From contig JAPPHC010000052.1 of the NCBI GenBank assembly GCA_028821145.1, positions 1-64,000 on the forward strand: a DNA stretch of 64,000 nt. The letters run 5' to 3'. Under the pieces are notes generated by a model that searched no databases, was not told the origin of the DNA, and saw nothing but the letters and a program-made list of their open reading frames with translations. Both the position numbers and the translations under genes were made by a program. Positions within the stretch are counted from its first letter, which is position 1. Each line of letters opens with the position of its first letter. Below are positions 1 to 9,579 of the stretch, in pieces. The stretch comes from Gammaproteobacteria bacterium (lineage in GTDB: Bacteria > Pseudomonadota > Gammaproteobacteria > Steroidobacterales > Foliamicaceae).

Positions 1-110
1 GCCTGCCGGAATACGTCCGAATTGGACACCGCGCCAATGATATCAATTTGCCGCCTGCAAGCGGCCGCCAACGGCTAGAATTCAGGCTCATTTCCTCTGG
101 ATTACCTGCA

Positions 111-2234
111 ATGCGTAGATCAGGCCTTTTCCTTGCGTTCGCCTTTCTTGCCGCAAGTTGCTCTCCGCCCGGGAGCGACGGACTCGAATACCCGTCCGCG
201 GCGCGCTCCGAACAGCAGGACGACTATTTCGGCGTTCAGGTTTCCGACCCCTATCGCTGGATGGAGGAGATGGACGCTCCCGATACCGCGGCCTGGATCG
301 CGGCCCAGAACCAACTGGTCGAGCCCTACCTGGCGTCGATTGAATTGAGAGAGCGGCTCAAGGACAGGCTGACCGAGGTCTGGAACTATCCGCGCCGCTC
401 CGCGCCCTGGCGCGAAGGACCTTGGTATTTCGAGTTCCGCAACGACGGCCTTCAGAACCACAGCGTGCTCTACGTGCGCGACGGCCTTGACGGCGAAGCG
501 CGGATACTGCTCGATCCCAACTCCTGGAGCGAGGACGGGACGGTCAGCCTGGCGGGCAACTCCGTAAGTCCCAGCGGCCGCTACATCGCCTATGCGAAGT
601 CCGACGGCGGTTCCGACTGGCGCGACTGGCACGTTAGCGAAGTCGCAACCGGCGAGGACTTGCCTGATCACCTGACCTACACCAAGTTCAGCGGCGTTTC
701 CTGGACTCCGGACGAGCGCGGCTTCTACTACAGCCGTTACCCGGCGGACGAGCAGGGCGCCGGCGACGACAAGAAGGCCGTATCGGTCTACTTTCACGAA
801 CTCGGGACAGACCAGGCCGACGACCGGGTCGTGCTTCAAATGCCGCCGGACGAAGGCCGCAACGCCTACGCGGCCGTCACCGAGGACGGCGCCTACCTGA
901 TCGTCATATTGCAGGAGGGCTATCTGAGCAACGCGGTCCACTACCGGCGCATGGACGAACCGGATTCGGCGATCCGCCCCCTGCTCGACGACTGGGATGC
1001 GATTTACCGGTACCTCGCCAACGACGGCGAGACCTTCTTCTTCTCCACCAACAACGATGCGCCGCGCCGCAAGGTGATTTCACTGGACATCAACAGCCCG
1101 CAGGAGTGGACCGAAGTCATTCCCGAGGGCGAGAACACCATGCTGAACATCAGCGCGGTGGGGGGACGGCTGATCGCCTCCTATCTGCAGGACGTCAAGC
1201 CGCTGGTGATCGTGCATGAGGCCGACGGCAGCCTGGTGGAGCGGATCGAACTGCCCGGCATCGGCTCCGTGCGCGGCTTCGGCGGACGCTGGGACGATCC
1301 CGAAACGTTCTACAACTTCTCCGGCTTCACCGATCCGGGCGCCGTGTACCGTTACGACGTCGCCACGGGCGAGAGCGTGCTGCACCACCGCACCGAAACG
1401 CCGGTCGACGGCACTCGGTTCGTGACCCGCCAGGTCTTCTACGACAGCAAGGACGGCACACGCGTCCCGATGTTCCTCGTGCACCGCAAGGATCTGGAGA
1501 CGACCGGCGATCACCCCACGCTGCTGTACGGCTACGGCGGTTTCAACATATCGCTGACGCCCCTTTACAGCAGCTCGCGCCTCGTGTGGCTGGAACTCGG
1601 CGGCATGCTCGCGATCCCCAATCTGCGCGGCGGCGGCGAGTACGGGCGCGAGTGGCACCTGGCCGGCACCCGCGAGCGCAAGCAGAACGTGTTCGACGAT
1701 TTCATCGCGGCGGCGCAGTGGCTGATCGACGAGGGCTACACCATGCCGTCGCGGCTCGTTATCCAGGGCAGCAGCAACGGCGGCCTGCTGGTGGGGGCCG
1801 TGATGACCCAGCGCCCCGACCTGTTCGGAGCGGCGCTGCCGGACGTGGGCGTGCTCGACATGCTCCGCTACCACACGCCCAGCGCCAACGCGCGCGCCTG
1901 GGCGGACGACTACGGCCTGTCCGAGAACGAGGCGGATTTTCGCGCCCAGTACGCCTATTCGCCGGTGCACCGCGTCGCCGAGGGCGTCTGCTATCCGCCG
2001 ACCCTGGTCACCACCGCCGATCATGACGACCGGGTCGTGCCGTGGCACAGCTACAAGTTCGCCGCGGCGCTGCAGCATGCCCAGGGCTGCGCCAGGCCGG
2101 TGCTGATCCGCATCGAGACGCGCGCGGGTCACGGCGCGGGAACGCCAACCTGGATGCGGATCGAGGACGTTGCCAACCAGTTCGCCTTCGCCGCCGATGC
2201 GGTCGGGCTGGACCGGCGCCAAACCGGCGAATAG
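111..2234 (+). CDS. Prolyl oligopeptidase family serine peptidase (S9A), exported
   Basis: A 707-residue S9A peptidase that should cleave short peptides after proline. The ATG at 111 is preferred over an upstream in-frame ATG at 48 because it begins directly with a signal sequence (positive MRRS, hydrophobic stretch, then a Cys at residue 17 in an AASC context that could be a lipobox), so the enzyme is probably exported and perhaps membrane-anchored. The N-terminal two-thirds forms the beta-propeller, including the usual family DPYRWME motif. The C-terminal alpha/beta hydrolase domain shows the triad: Ser555 in GSSNGG, Asp639 in DHDDRV and His674 in AGHGAG. Length matches the family (about 700). 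It appears monocistronic, with 127 bases to the next gene. It may feed peptides to the catabolic cluster downstream, but the shared operator lies after it, not before it. Confidence 0.93.
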   Translation: MRRSGLFLAFAFLAASCSPPGSDGLEYPSAARSEQQDDYFGVQVSDPYRWMEEMDAPDTAAWIAAQNQLVEPYLASIELRERLKDRLTEVWNYPRRSAPWREGPWYFEFRNDGLQNHSVLYVRDGLDGEARILLDPNSWSEDGTVSLAGNSVSPSGRYIAYAKSDGGSDWRDWHVSEVATGEDLPDHLTYTKFSGVSWTPDERGFYYSRYPADEQGAGDDKKAVSVYFHELGTDQADDRVVLQMPPDEGRNAYAAVTEDGAYLIVILQEGYLSNAVHYRRMDEPDSAIRPLLDDWDAIYRYLANDGETFFFSTNNDAPRRKVISLDINSPQEWTEVIPEGENTMLNISAVGGRLIASYLQDVKPLVIVHEADGSLVERIELPGIGSVRGFGGRWDDPETFYNFSGFTDPGAVYRYDVATGESVLHHRTETPVDGTRFVTRQVFYDSKDGTRVPMFLVHRKDLETTGDHPTLLYGYGGFNISLTPLYSSSRLVWLELGGMLAIPNLRGGGEYGREWHLAGTRERKQNVFDDFIAAAQWLIDEGYTMPSRLVIQGSSNGGLLVGAVMTQRPDLFGAALPDVGVLDMLRYHTPSANARAWADDYGLSENEADFRAQYAYSPVHRVAEGVCYPPTLVTTADHDDRVVPWHSYKFAAALQHAQGCARPVLIRIETRAGHGAGTPTWMRIEDVANQFAFAADAVGLDRRQTGE

Positions 2235-2306
2235 CCGTACCAGGCACATAGCCTGATTGTGGGTCCGGCATCACGGATGTCCGGCGCAGGGCCCACCGCA
2301 TTCTAT

Positions 2307-2323
2307 GCATACAATATGTCGAC
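2307..2323 (+). promoter_or_regulatory. Operator site 1: GCATAC-N5-GTCGAC
   Basis: Two palindromic hexamers, GCATAC (2307-2312) and GTCGAC (2318-2323), are separated by 5 bases, 39 bases upstream of the DadA-like gene. The same arrangement recurs at 12511, 24242, 34454 and 44635. A TACAAT that could serve as a -10 box (2310-2315) overlaps the first hexamer, which would suit repression. It is the only structured element in the 127-base gap after the oligopeptidase gene. GT-N2-AC palindromes are typical of GntR-family operators, and assignment to the window's GntR gene is inference. Confidence 0.65.
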
Positions 2324-2361
2324 ACACGGCCGGGTAGTCCAAGTGTCGGAGGCACAGTTCA

Positions 2362-3627
2362 ATGCGTGTCGTAGTAGTTGGCGCCGGCATTCTGGGGGTA
2401 TCGAGTGCATGGTTTCTCAAGCAGGCCGGCTTTGACGTACTGTTGATCGAGAAGGATGCAGGGCCCGGACTGGGAACCAGTTTCGCCAACGGGTCGCTGA
2501 TCCACCCCAGCTATGTGCAGCCGTGGAACGAACCCGGCGTACACCGGACCCTGCTCAGATATGCAGGGCGGGCCGACGCGCCGATGTTGCTGCGATTCAG
2601 GCACCTGCATCGTTACCTGTTCTGGGGATTGAGATTCCTGGCCAATTCGTCGCCCAGGAGGTTTGTGGAAGCCTCACGACGCAACCTGACTCTGGCAACC
2701 TATTCAGTTCGCGTGCTTCGCGATCTTCGGGCCGACCTGAACCTGGAGTACGGCCAGTATTGCCGCGGTTCGCTGAGTATTTTCCGCGACCGCTCGGTCC
2801 TCGCCGCATCGGTGGGAATTGCCGAAAAACTCAGGTCTGCAGGCGTTGACAGCGAAGTTGTTGATCGGGACGGGCTGCTCGCGGTAGAACCGGCTCTGGC
2901 GTCGATCGCAAACCAACTTGAGGGCGGCATCCATTACAAGGGTGACGAGGGCGGTAACTCCTACCTGTTCTGCCGGGTTATGGCGAAGAGGCTGGCAGAA
3001 GCGGGCGTCGAAGTCCGGTACGGCGCGGAAATCACGCGGATCGTCGGCGGGAGCGGGCATGTTCGGCACCTTGAAACGGCGAGTGGCGGGAGAATCGAGG
3101 GCGGCGCCTTTGTAGTCGCTTGCGCGGCGGGTACGACTCGGCTGCTGAGGCCGCTGGGCATCCGAATCCCGATCATGCCGGTCAAGGGATATTCATTGAC
3201 GCTGCCCAACGGACATGAGGCTCAGTCGCCGCGCGTGCCGATTATCGATGCCGATCTTCACGCCGGCGTCATTCCGCTGGGCGCCGACTCGATCCGTCTC
3301 GCCGGGACCGCCGAGTTCAGTGCGTTCGATGAGTCGATTCCGCGGGCCCGGATCGAAAATCTGTACGCCATGCTGGAACGGATTTTTCCCGAGTATGCAA
3401 GCGCTGTCGACCGGGACAAGGCCATGGCGTGGGCGGGCCTGAGGCCGATGTCCGCGGACGGGACTCCGTTTATCGGTCAAACTGCCTTGGAAAACCTTTA
3501 TGTCAATGCGGGACACGGCCAGATCGGTTGGTCCACGGGGCCCGGCAGCGCTCGTTTGCTGGCGGATATCGTTTCCGGAACCGGTCCGGCCCTCGATCCG
3601 GCGGACTACAGCCCCGGTCGATCCTGA
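2362..3627 (+). CDS. DadA-like FAD-dependent D-amino-acid dehydrogenase / oxidoreductase
   Basis: A 421-residue DAO-fold flavoprotein. It begins with a Rossmann FAD motif (GAGILG, residues 7-12) and carries the TSFANG signature and the C-terminal GHGQIGWS motif seen in D-amino-acid dehydrogenase small subunits (DadA). Such enzymes oxidise D-amino acids to 2-oxo acids plus ammonia, passing electrons to the respiratory chain. The true substrate could be another amine or imino acid. The ATG at 2362 follows a good GGAGG (2348-2352). It is the first gene of a nine-gene, tightly packed operon headed by the operator at 2307. The MlrC-type peptidase and TRAP importer further along suit the use of peptide-derived or D-configured compounds. 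Confidence 0.85.
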   Translation: MRVVVVGAGILGVSSAWFLKQAGFDVLLIEKDAGPGLGTSFANGSLIHPSYVQPWNEPGVHRTLLRYAGRADAPMLLRFRHLHRYLFWGLRFLANSSPRRFVEASRRNLTLATYSVRVLRDLRADLNLEYGQYCRGSLSIFRDRSVLAASVGIAEKLRSAGVDSEVVDRDGLLAVEPALASIANQLEGGIHYKGDEGGNSYLFCRVMAKRLAEAGVEVRYGAEITRIVGGSGHVRHLETASGGRIEGGAFVVACAAGTTRLLRPLGIRIPIMPVKGYSLTLPNGHEAQSPRVPIIDADLHAGVIPLGADSIRLAGTAEFSAFDESIPRARIENLYAMLERIFPEYASAVDRDKAMAWAGLRPMSADGTPFIGQTALENLYVNAGHGQIGWSTGPGSARLLADIVSGTGPALDPADYSPGRS

Positions 3628-3644
3628 AAGGGAGGAAAGCGCAA

Positions 3645-4976
3645 ATGGTTCTCGATAAGCGACCACAACAGAAGCTCGCATGCGATGTGCTGGTGGTCGG
3701 CGGCGGCGCGGCCGGGGTTGCGGCTGCCGTCACTGCGGCGCGCCAGGGGCTGGCAGTGGCGCTGGTCGAGCGCTACGGTTTTTGCGGCGGCGGCGCCGTA
3801 GCCGGTATGTCAGGCACGATCTGCGGGATTTACGAGGCAAGTGACGACAGCGACCGCCCGCCCCGCCAGGTGGTCCATGGCTTCCTGGACGAGTTCACGG
3901 CGGCCATGGAGGTTCGTGGAGGGCTTACCGGGCCAGTGCAGTACGGCAAGACGTTTACGCGCGTTCACGACCCGCTGGTGTGGCGCGAGGTGGCGGACCA
4001 CCTGCTGAGGGACGCGGGTGTTCAAGTGCTTTACCACGCAGTTGCAACCGACGTGCTGGGGGAGGCGGGCGGTCGCGTGGCCGGAATAGTCGCCTACACA
4101 AAGGAAGGGAAGATATCGATTACGGCTGGGGTGACGGTCGACGCGAGCGGCGATGCGGACATCGTCGCCATGGCGGGGCATGAATTCCGGCTTGGCAAGG
4201 ACGGCCAGGTCCAGAATCCGACGATGATTTTTCGTCTGCAGGGCGTGGATATTGGAAAGCTCCGTTCAGAATACGGGGCCGACAGCATCATGCCACTGCA
4301 TATCAGCCAGAAAATCAACGAGTTGTATGCGCGGGGCGAGTATTACCTGCCGCGCGCGAAGATTTTCCTGTTCGAGACGCCGCGCCCCGGCGAGTTGCTT
4401 TGCAATGCTACGCGCCTGATCGGCTCGGACGGCCGGGAGTTGAACGCCGTAATTGCACAGGACCTTACGGAAGCTGAATTCGACGGCCGCCGGCAAGTTC
4501 GCGAGTACGCACGGTTCCTGAAGGATTACGTCGCCGGCTGCGAGAACAGTTGGGTCAACGACACCGGCGTCCAGGTCGGGGTTCGACAGACCCGCCAGCT
4601 TGTCGGTGCCGAAGTCCTGAGCAATTCCGATGTCGAGTCGGCCCGCAAGCGTCCGGACGGCGTCGCCAGGTCGCCGTGGCCGATCGAGTTGCACAAGGGC
4701 GACAAGCCCAAGCTGGTCTGGATTATCGAGGACCATTACGATGTGCCGCTGAACTGTTTCGTTCCTCCGGGGGGAGAATCCCTGCTGGTTGCGGGCCGCT
4801 GCCTCTCGGCGCAACATGAGGCGATGGCATCGGCCCGCGTGACAGCCCAGTGTTTTTCCTATGGGCATGCCGTGGGGCACGCTGCGGCGATTGCCTTCAG
4901 GGAAAACCGGTCTACCCATGACCTGCCGGTCCAGCTCGTTCGCCGCAAGCTCAAGTCAGACGGAGCCCGCCTGTGA
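3645..4976 (+). CDS. FAD-dependent oxidoreductase (FAD_oxidored family)
   Basis: A 443-residue flavoprotein with an N-terminal dinucleotide fold (VVGGGAAG, about residues 17-24). A Cys-containing YGFCGGG segment and the general layout match the FAD_oxidored (PF12831) type of dehydrogenase. The ATG at 3645 is chosen over an upstream frame opening because GGAGG lies 9 bases before it (3631-3635) and the Rossmann fold starts at once. Seventeen bases separate it from the DadA-like gene, and it overlaps the next gene by 4 bases. The substrate cannot be read from the sequence. Two different flavoproteins at the head of one operon suggest successive oxidations of the same molecule, which is inference. 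Confidence 0.82.
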   Translation: MVLDKRPQQKLACDVLVVGGGAAGVAAAVTAARQGLAVALVERYGFCGGGAVAGMSGTICGIYEASDDSDRPPRQVVHGFLDEFTAAMEVRGGLTGPVQYGKTFTRVHDPLVWREVADHLLRDAGVQVLYHAVATDVLGEAGGRVAGIVAYTKEGKISITAGVTVDASGDADIVAMAGHEFRLGKDGQVQNPTMIFRLQGVDIGKLRSEYGADSIMPLHISQKINELYARGEYYLPRAKIFLFETPRPGELLCNATRLIGSDGRELNAVIAQDLTEAEFDGRRQVREYARFLKDYVAGCENSWVNDTGVQVGVRQTRQLVGAEVLSNSDVESARKRPDGVARSPWPIELHKGDKPKLVWIIEDHYDVPLNCFVPPGGESLLVAGRCLSAQHEAMASARVTAQCFSYGHAVGHAAAIAFRENRSTHDLPVQLVRRKLKSDGARL

Positions 4977-5332
4977 CTCCCGGGGCGATCGTTGAAGAAT
5001 ACTATCGCCGCATCGATTCGAACGATCTGGACTGGGTCGTCAGCCTGTTCAGCGAAGATGCGACCTACGTTCGGGCTGATTCGCGTCTTCGGGGAAAAGC
5101 GGAAATCGACAGGTTTTTTCGCACCCAGCGGCGCATCCGCGGCAAGCACGTCGTCGACAGCATTGTCGCCGTCCGGGACCAGGTGTTCTGCAAGGGCGAA
5201 TTCATCGGCAGGGGGGAAACCGGCGACAGGCGCCAGGTGCGATTCTTCGATGTGTGGCACTTCCATTCGAGCGGTAAGGTGCGGTTGAGGGAGACGTATC
5301 TCGCCCTGGGTCATGAGTACGTGAAGAGCTGA
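4973..5332 (+). CDS. NTF2-like / SnoaL-like small protein
   Basis: A 119-residue single-domain protein of the nuclear-transport-factor-2-like fold. An N-terminal helix (IVEEYYRRIDSNDLDW) is followed by LFSEDATYVRADSRLRGKAEI and a run of beta strands ending in YLALGHEY. Members act as small hydrolases, isomerases or ligand-binding proteins, and the sequence does not say which applies here. The GTG start overlaps the upstream stop (GTGA), showing translational coupling with the flavoprotein. It may act on the immediate product of that flavoprotein, but this is only inferred from position. Confidence 0.75.
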   Translation: MTPGAIVEEYYRRIDSNDLDWVVSLFSEDATYVRADSRLRGKAEIDRFFRTQRRIRGKHVVDSIVAVRDQVFCKGEFIGRGETGDRRQVRFFDVWHFHSSGKVRLRETYLALGHEYVKS

Positions 5333-5339
5333 GCGGAAC

Positions 5340-6623
5340 TTGGTCTGGCTGCTTCTTCTCGTTCTCGTTGTCTGCCTGGTATTGAGCGGTACGGAATACG
5401 CGTACATCGTTGGCGCCATTGCGGTTGTTCTCTTTCTCGTTACGGGGCACGGCGAGCACCTGACGATCGTGCCGCAGCGGGTTTTCAGTCAACTGGATTC
5501 GTTCGCTCTCACCGCCCTGCCCATGTTCATACTCGCCGGCGAGATCATGGGACGCGGCGGCGTGACCCGATCCCTGATCGATTTCTCACTGTCCCTGATG
5601 GGGAAGATCCGGGGAGCGCTCGGCCATGTGAACGTCCTGACGTCGGTTTTCTTCGCCGGTGTGTCGGGCGCCGCGACCGCGGACGCGGCCGCGCTGGGCA
5701 ATACGCTCGTTCCCGCCATGCGAGAGCGGGGCTACAGGGGTGACTATGCCGCCTCCATTACCGCAGCGTCGGCGATTATCGGCCCGATCATCCCGCCCAG
5801 CATCATTCTGATCATGTACGGCGCACTCATGGAAACGGACATTGCGGCTCTTTTCGCAGCCGGCATCATTCCGGGCCTGATGCTGGCCGCCGTTCTCATC
5901 GTTTCCAATGCAGCGTTTGCCCGCAGGAAAGGACATCCGGCCGGCGAACCGTTCGACCTGCAACATCTGGGAGACGCGACTCGCAGCGCGCTGCCGGCGC
6001 TGGCCCTGCCGATAGTCATCGTCGCGGGAATCGTGTTCGGCGTCACCACGCCCACGGAAGCCGGCGCTCTGGCCGTGGTTCTCGCCATTGCAGCCGCCCG
6101 TGTATACGGAATGCTGTCGCAAACGCTGCTCGTCGACTCCCTGCGTCGCACCGTGAGGCTGGTGGGCTCGATATTCGTGCTGATCGCCGCTTCCAGCCTG
6201 ATCAGCTATCTTGCTGCGATCATGGGGGCTTCGGACGAGTTGTCCACCGCCGTGGCAGGCAGCGGACTTGCAGGACGCGCCTACCTCTTCAGCGTCGTCG
6301 CGTCCTTGCTGGTGGTCGGCATGTTCACCGGGGTCCGCCTGGGCCTTTTCCTGGTCGTGCCCCTGATCGTTCCCGAGGCCATTGCGCTCGGCGCGGACCC
6401 GGTTCACACAGGCATCGTTGTATGTCTTTCGCTTGCACTGGGATTGATTACGCCGCCGTTCGGCCCGGTACTGCTGGTGACCTCCGCCGTTACAGGCGTT
6501 TCCTACTGGCAACTGGTAAGAGGAACGATCGCCTTCACTTCGCTGCACGTTGTCGTGCTCGCTGTGCTGGCATTCCTTCCCGGTGTCAGCTTGTGGCTTC
6601 CGAAGGCCGTGGGGCTGCTATGA
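5340..6623 (+). CDS. TRAP transporter large permease (DctM type)
   Basis: A 427-residue, strongly hydrophobic protein with about twelve membrane segments, the membrane subunit that couples sodium movement to solute uptake in TRAP systems. Family signatures include ALPMFILAGEIM, a SGAATADAAALG segment and ASAIIGPIIPPSI. The start is a TTG at 5340 placing a transmembrane helix at the very N-terminus; no strong Shine-Dalgarno is visible, and coupling to the gene ending 7 bases upstream is likely. It overlaps the binding-protein gene by 4 bases. The gene order here is large permease, binding protein, small permease, which is less common than P-Q-M. Confidence 0.93.
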   Translation: MVWLLLLVLVVCLVLSGTEYAYIVGAIAVVLFLVTGHGEHLTIVPQRVFSQLDSFALTALPMFILAGEIMGRGGVTRSLIDFSLSLMGKIRGALGHVNVLTSVFFAGVSGAATADAAALGNTLVPAMRERGYRGDYAASITAASAIIGPIIPPSIILIMYGALMETDIAALFAAGIIPGLMLAAVLIVSNAAFARRKGHPAGEPFDLQHLGDATRSALPALALPIVIVAGIVFGVTTPTEAGALAVVLAIAAARVYGMLSQTLLVDSLRRTVRLVGSIFVLIAASSLISYLAAIMGASDELSTAVAGSGLAGRAYLFSVVASLLVVGMFTGVRLGLFLVVPLIVPEAIALGADPVHTGIVVCLSLALGLITPPFGPVLLVTSAVTGVSYWQLVRGTIAFTSLHVVVLAVLAFLPGVSLWLPKAVGLL

Positions 6624-7606
6624 GAGTAGTTGGTGCCGCCGTCCTCGCCGCAGTGCTGACTGTTGGTGGTGTTCAAGCCACTGCCGGTCCCGTACACATC
6701 GGCATGTCGACTGCGCTGATTGACAGCAATCCGGTTGCCGTCTGGTCCTACGCGCTGCGGGACGAACTTGCACAACACGGCATTCAGACCCGGGTTTTTC
6801 CGGGCAGTACTCTGGGAAGCGAACTCGAACGGGACGAACAGGTGATCCTGGGGCTGCTGCCCATCAATATTTCCGGCGGCCAGGACGTGACGCAGTACAG
6901 CCCGTTGTTGCGTTCGTTTCGCATGCCGTTCCTGTTCCGGAAAACCGCAGAAGTGGACTGCCTGATGCACCGGACCGGCTTTCTGGAGCTGGTGAACGCT
7001 GCGACGCGCGCTCGGGGGATCGAGGTCGTGGACGTGGTCACGGTGGGCGGCATGGCGAGTCTGTTCACGAGCAGTGGACCCATCGACTCGCTGACGACGT
7101 TGCGAGCGCAACGCATTCGTGCAATGGACCGTTACCAAGTCAGCACGATCGAAAGCTGGGGCGCCTCGTCCGTGCAGGTCGCCTGGGAGGAAGTGACCAC
7201 CGCGCTGCAGACATCGGTGGTGGACGGTTATCTGAATCCGCCCGGCGTTCCGCTGGCCTTCAGGCATACGCGCCATCTCAGGCACATGCTGGCCCTGGAC
7301 CTGTTCACGGGGATACGTTTCGTGACCCTGTCGGCCAGGTGGAGCGACGGTCTCGACGATGCGGCTCGCGCGGCATTGGAGACGGCCCTGGTCAACGCCA
7401 GGCGCGCCAACCGTGCTTTTGCCGCGGCCCGGCGCCGCGAGGACCTGGACGGACTGCGCGCAATGGGGGTGACAATTTCCGAGCCTGATGCCGAATTCCT
7501 GGCTGAACTTGCCGCGTCAGTATCGTGGATGCATGAGGATCTGCTGGGTTCGGACACAATGAACACGGTCACGGACCTGCTGGAAAACGAATGTCGCGCA
7601 TACTGA
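6620..7606 (+). CDS. TRAP transporter periplasmic solute-binding protein (DctP type)
   Basis: A 328-residue periplasmic protein that captures the substrate for the neighbouring TRAP permeases. The ATG at 6620 overlaps the DctM stop (ATGA) and begins with a Sec signal peptide ending near ATAGP. The body has the DctP layout (FPGSTLGSELERDEQV, then a GYLNPPGVPLAF ligand-site segment). The usual ligand-binding Arg segment is represented around RIRAMDRYQ. The operon suggests the substrate is an organic acid, amino acid or peptide-like compound, but the sequence does not name it. It overlaps the DctQ gene by 16 bases. Confidence 0.9.
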   Translation: MRVVGAAVLAAVLTVGGVQATAGPVHIGMSTALIDSNPVAVWSYALRDELAQHGIQTRVFPGSTLGSELERDEQVILGLLPINISGGQDVTQYSPLLRSFRMPFLFRKTAEVDCLMHRTGFLELVNAATRARGIEVVDVVTVGGMASLFTSSGPIDSLTTLRAQRIRAMDRYQVSTIESWGASSVQVAWEEVTTALQTSVVDGYLNPPGVPLAFRHTRHLRHMLALDLFTGIRFVTLSARWSDGLDDAARAALETALVNARRANRAFAAARRREDLDGLRAMGVTISEPDAEFLAELAASVSWMHEDLLGSDTMNTVTDLLENECRAY

Positions 7607-8079
7607 AACGCTTCGTGAATCGCCCCGCGGAGGGACTGGCGATGCTGATGCTGGCGGCGATGCTCATGCTGGTCCTGCTGCAGGTCGTCGGCCGCTACGT
7701 GTTTCAGAACCCGCCGCCGTGGACCGAAGAGGCGGCGCGCTTCTGCATGATCTGGTGCGGTCTTCTCGGCGCCGGCTCGGCGCTCTTTCACCGGGCGGAC
7801 CCGAAATTGACGAAAGGACTCACGAGCGCAAGGGCCCTTCCGGCTTTGCTGCTTCGCGCCGTCCGCTGGCTCGCGATAAGCGCGTTCGTCCTGCCGTGGC
7901 TGATCTACGGTCCGGGCTTCGTGTTTCGTCACTGGTTCCGGGCCACCGAGGCGATGAATTGGAACAGCGCGGTCATTGTCGTGATTGTTCCGATAGCGGG
8001 ACTCATCCTGCTCGTCTACGCATTCGCGCAACTGGTCGGGTGGGAACAACGCTCCGGGGAAGGCGGCGGCGCCAAATGA
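7591..8079 (+). CDS. TRAP transporter small permease (DctQ type)
   Basis: A 162-residue membrane protein with four predicted helices, the small integral subunit of TRAP transporters. The ATG at 7591 lies inside the end of the binding-protein gene. The VVGRYVFQNPPPWTEEAARF segment, with its conserved WTEE, is diagnostic of DctQ. With the two preceding genes it completes an importer, the only TRAP system in the window. It overlaps the following MlrC gene by 4 bases, implying that import and the next enzyme are made together. Confidence 0.92.
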   Translation: MSRILKRFVNRPAEGLAMLMLAAMLMLVLLQVVGRYVFQNPPPWTEEAARFCMIWCGLLGAGSALFHRADPKLTKGLTSARALPALLLRAVRWLAISAFVLPWLIYGPGFVFRHWFRATEAMNWNSAVIVVIVPIAGLILLVYAFAQLVGWEQRSGEGGGAK

Positions 8080-9572
8080 GGCTATTCGTCTGCGGTGTCG
8101 TGCAGGAGACAAACGTCTTCTCGCCCATTCCGACGGGCTGGGACAGCTTTATCGGACAATGCTGGGACCCGCGCAACGATCCTGAGCCGCCGGAGAACGT
8201 AAACCTCCTGGCCTATGGCGGCGCGGTGGAACGGGCATGCAGGCTCGGCATCGAGGTCGTTCCGGGTCTCTTCCTGAACGCAATCCCGGCCGCGCCGGCC
8301 TCAGCGTCCTGTTGGCAACGGATCCGGGAAAGGATCCTGGATGATTTGCGCAAGGCGGGCCGGGTCGACGCCGTCTTCGTGTTTCTGCACGGAGCCATGT
8401 CGGCCATGGAGACACCCGATTGCGAGGGAGACCTTCTGCAGGGCATCCGCGAACAGGTGGGCGCGAAGGTTCCCATCGCCGCCGTGTGCGACCTGCACGG
8501 CAATGTGAGCGCGGCGATGCTGGATGCTGCGGATTTCCTGATCTGCTGCCGCGAGTATCCGCATGTCGACTTTGCCGAGAGGGGCGCGGGCGCGGTGGAC
8601 CTGCTGAAGGCCATGCGGGAGGGCCGCATCCGGCCTGCCTGCACTGCATTGCGCGTCCCGCTTATGACCGTATCTCCAACGACGTTTGGGCGGATGTCCG
8701 ATTTCGTGTCGCAGTTGCGATCGGTCGAGGAGTCGGGCGGAGTCCTCAGCGCATCGGCGTTTCACGGGTTCTTCGGTGCGGACCACGAAGACGTGGGCGC
8801 GGCCATCGTCGTGATCACGAATGACGATCCCGAATCGGGCGAGCAAATCGCCTCGCAGTTGGCCCAGGCCTTTGTCGATGCGGTCATGCGGCAAGGAAAT
8901 ATCGGCGTGTCCCTGGATGAAGCGCTGCGCGAGGCGGCCGCGGCCAGGGGGCGGGTCGTCATTGCGGAGCGGGCCGACAATTCGGGCGGAGGCGCGGGTG
9001 GCGATTCGACCGTGATTCTGGCCGAACTTCTGCGCCGGGGAGTCGACGATACGGCTTTCGGCGTGCTCTGGGATCCCATCTCAGCGGACTTTTGCCACCT
9101 GGCGGGACCGGGCAGCCGCATTTCCCTGCGATTGGGCGGCAAGGTAGGTCCGCAGTCCGGGAGCCCGCTCGACGTGGAGGCCGAGGTGCTCGGCGTGGCC
9201 GACGATGTCCATCAGCAATGGTTCGGCCGAGGCAAGCCCACTGTCCCGCTGGGCAGGTCGGCGGCGATACGTGTCGGCGGGGTCGATGTCGTGATCGGTT
9301 CCGAGCGCCATCAGGTCTTCAGCCGACATGTTTTCGAAGGACACGGCATTGACCTTGAGCAAAAGAAGGTCATCGTGGTCAAGTCCACCCAGCATTTCGC
9401 CAAGGCGTATGCGCCCCTCGGTCAGATCATTTACTGCGACACGCCCGGGACGGTCACAATGGATTTCTCGACACTCCCGTACCGCAATCTGAAGCGGCCT
9501 GTCTGGCCGCTGGACGACGTGCCCATTGTGCCGCGGCCGCTGTGGCCGCCATCCTCGACCCAACCGGATTGA
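8076..9572 (+). CDS. M81 family metallopeptidase (MlrC / microcystinase C-like)
   Basis: A 498-residue protein of the MlrC family, the size expected. Founding members are zinc peptidases that finish breakdown of the cyclic peptide toxin microcystin; most homologues have unknown substrates. Visible signatures are the N-terminal GVVQETNVFSP, a DLHGN pair (Asp139, His141) that supplies metal ligands, and EYPHVDFAERG with a further His. The C-terminal domain begins around residue 300, with RADNSGGGAGGDST. The ATG at 8076 overlaps the DctQ stop. It has no signal peptide, so it acts in the cytoplasm on imported material. Confidence 0.88.
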   Translation: MRLFVCGVVQETNVFSPIPTGWDSFIGQCWDPRNDPEPPENVNLLAYGGAVERACRLGIEVVPGLFLNAIPAAPASASCWQRIRERILDDLRKAGRVDAVFVFLHGAMSAMETPDCEGDLLQGIREQVGAKVPIAAVCDLHGNVSAAMLDAADFLICCREYPHVDFAERGAGAVDLLKAMREGRIRPACTALRVPLMTVSPTTFGRMSDFVSQLRSVEESGGVLSASAFHGFFGADHEDVGAAIVVITNDDPESGEQIASQLAQAFVDAVMRQGNIGVSLDEALREAAAARGRVVIAERADNSGGGAGGDSTVILAELLRRGVDDTAFGVLWDPISADFCHLAGPGSRISLRLGGKVGPQSGSPLDVEAEVLGVADDVHQQWFGRGKPTVPLGRSAAIRVGGVDVVIGSERHQVFSRHVFEGHGIDLEQKKVIVVKSTQHFAKAYAPLGQIIYCDTPGTVTMDFSTLPYRNLKRPVWPLDDVPIVPRPLWPPSSTQPD

Positions 9573-9579
9573 CGTGCGG

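Noticed and set aside
15..27. GTCC-GAATT-GGAC inverted repeat before the prolyl oligopeptidase gene
   Set aside because: The arms are only 4 bases and the element does not recur elsewhere, so there is no support for an operator.
6112..6117. Isolated GTATAC hexamers inside genes (also 12043, 25274, 28293, 30387, 54854, 59491)
   Set aside because: None has a second GT-N2-AC hexamer 5 bases away, and all lie within coding sequence, so they are treated as background. They serve as a negative control for the operator motif.
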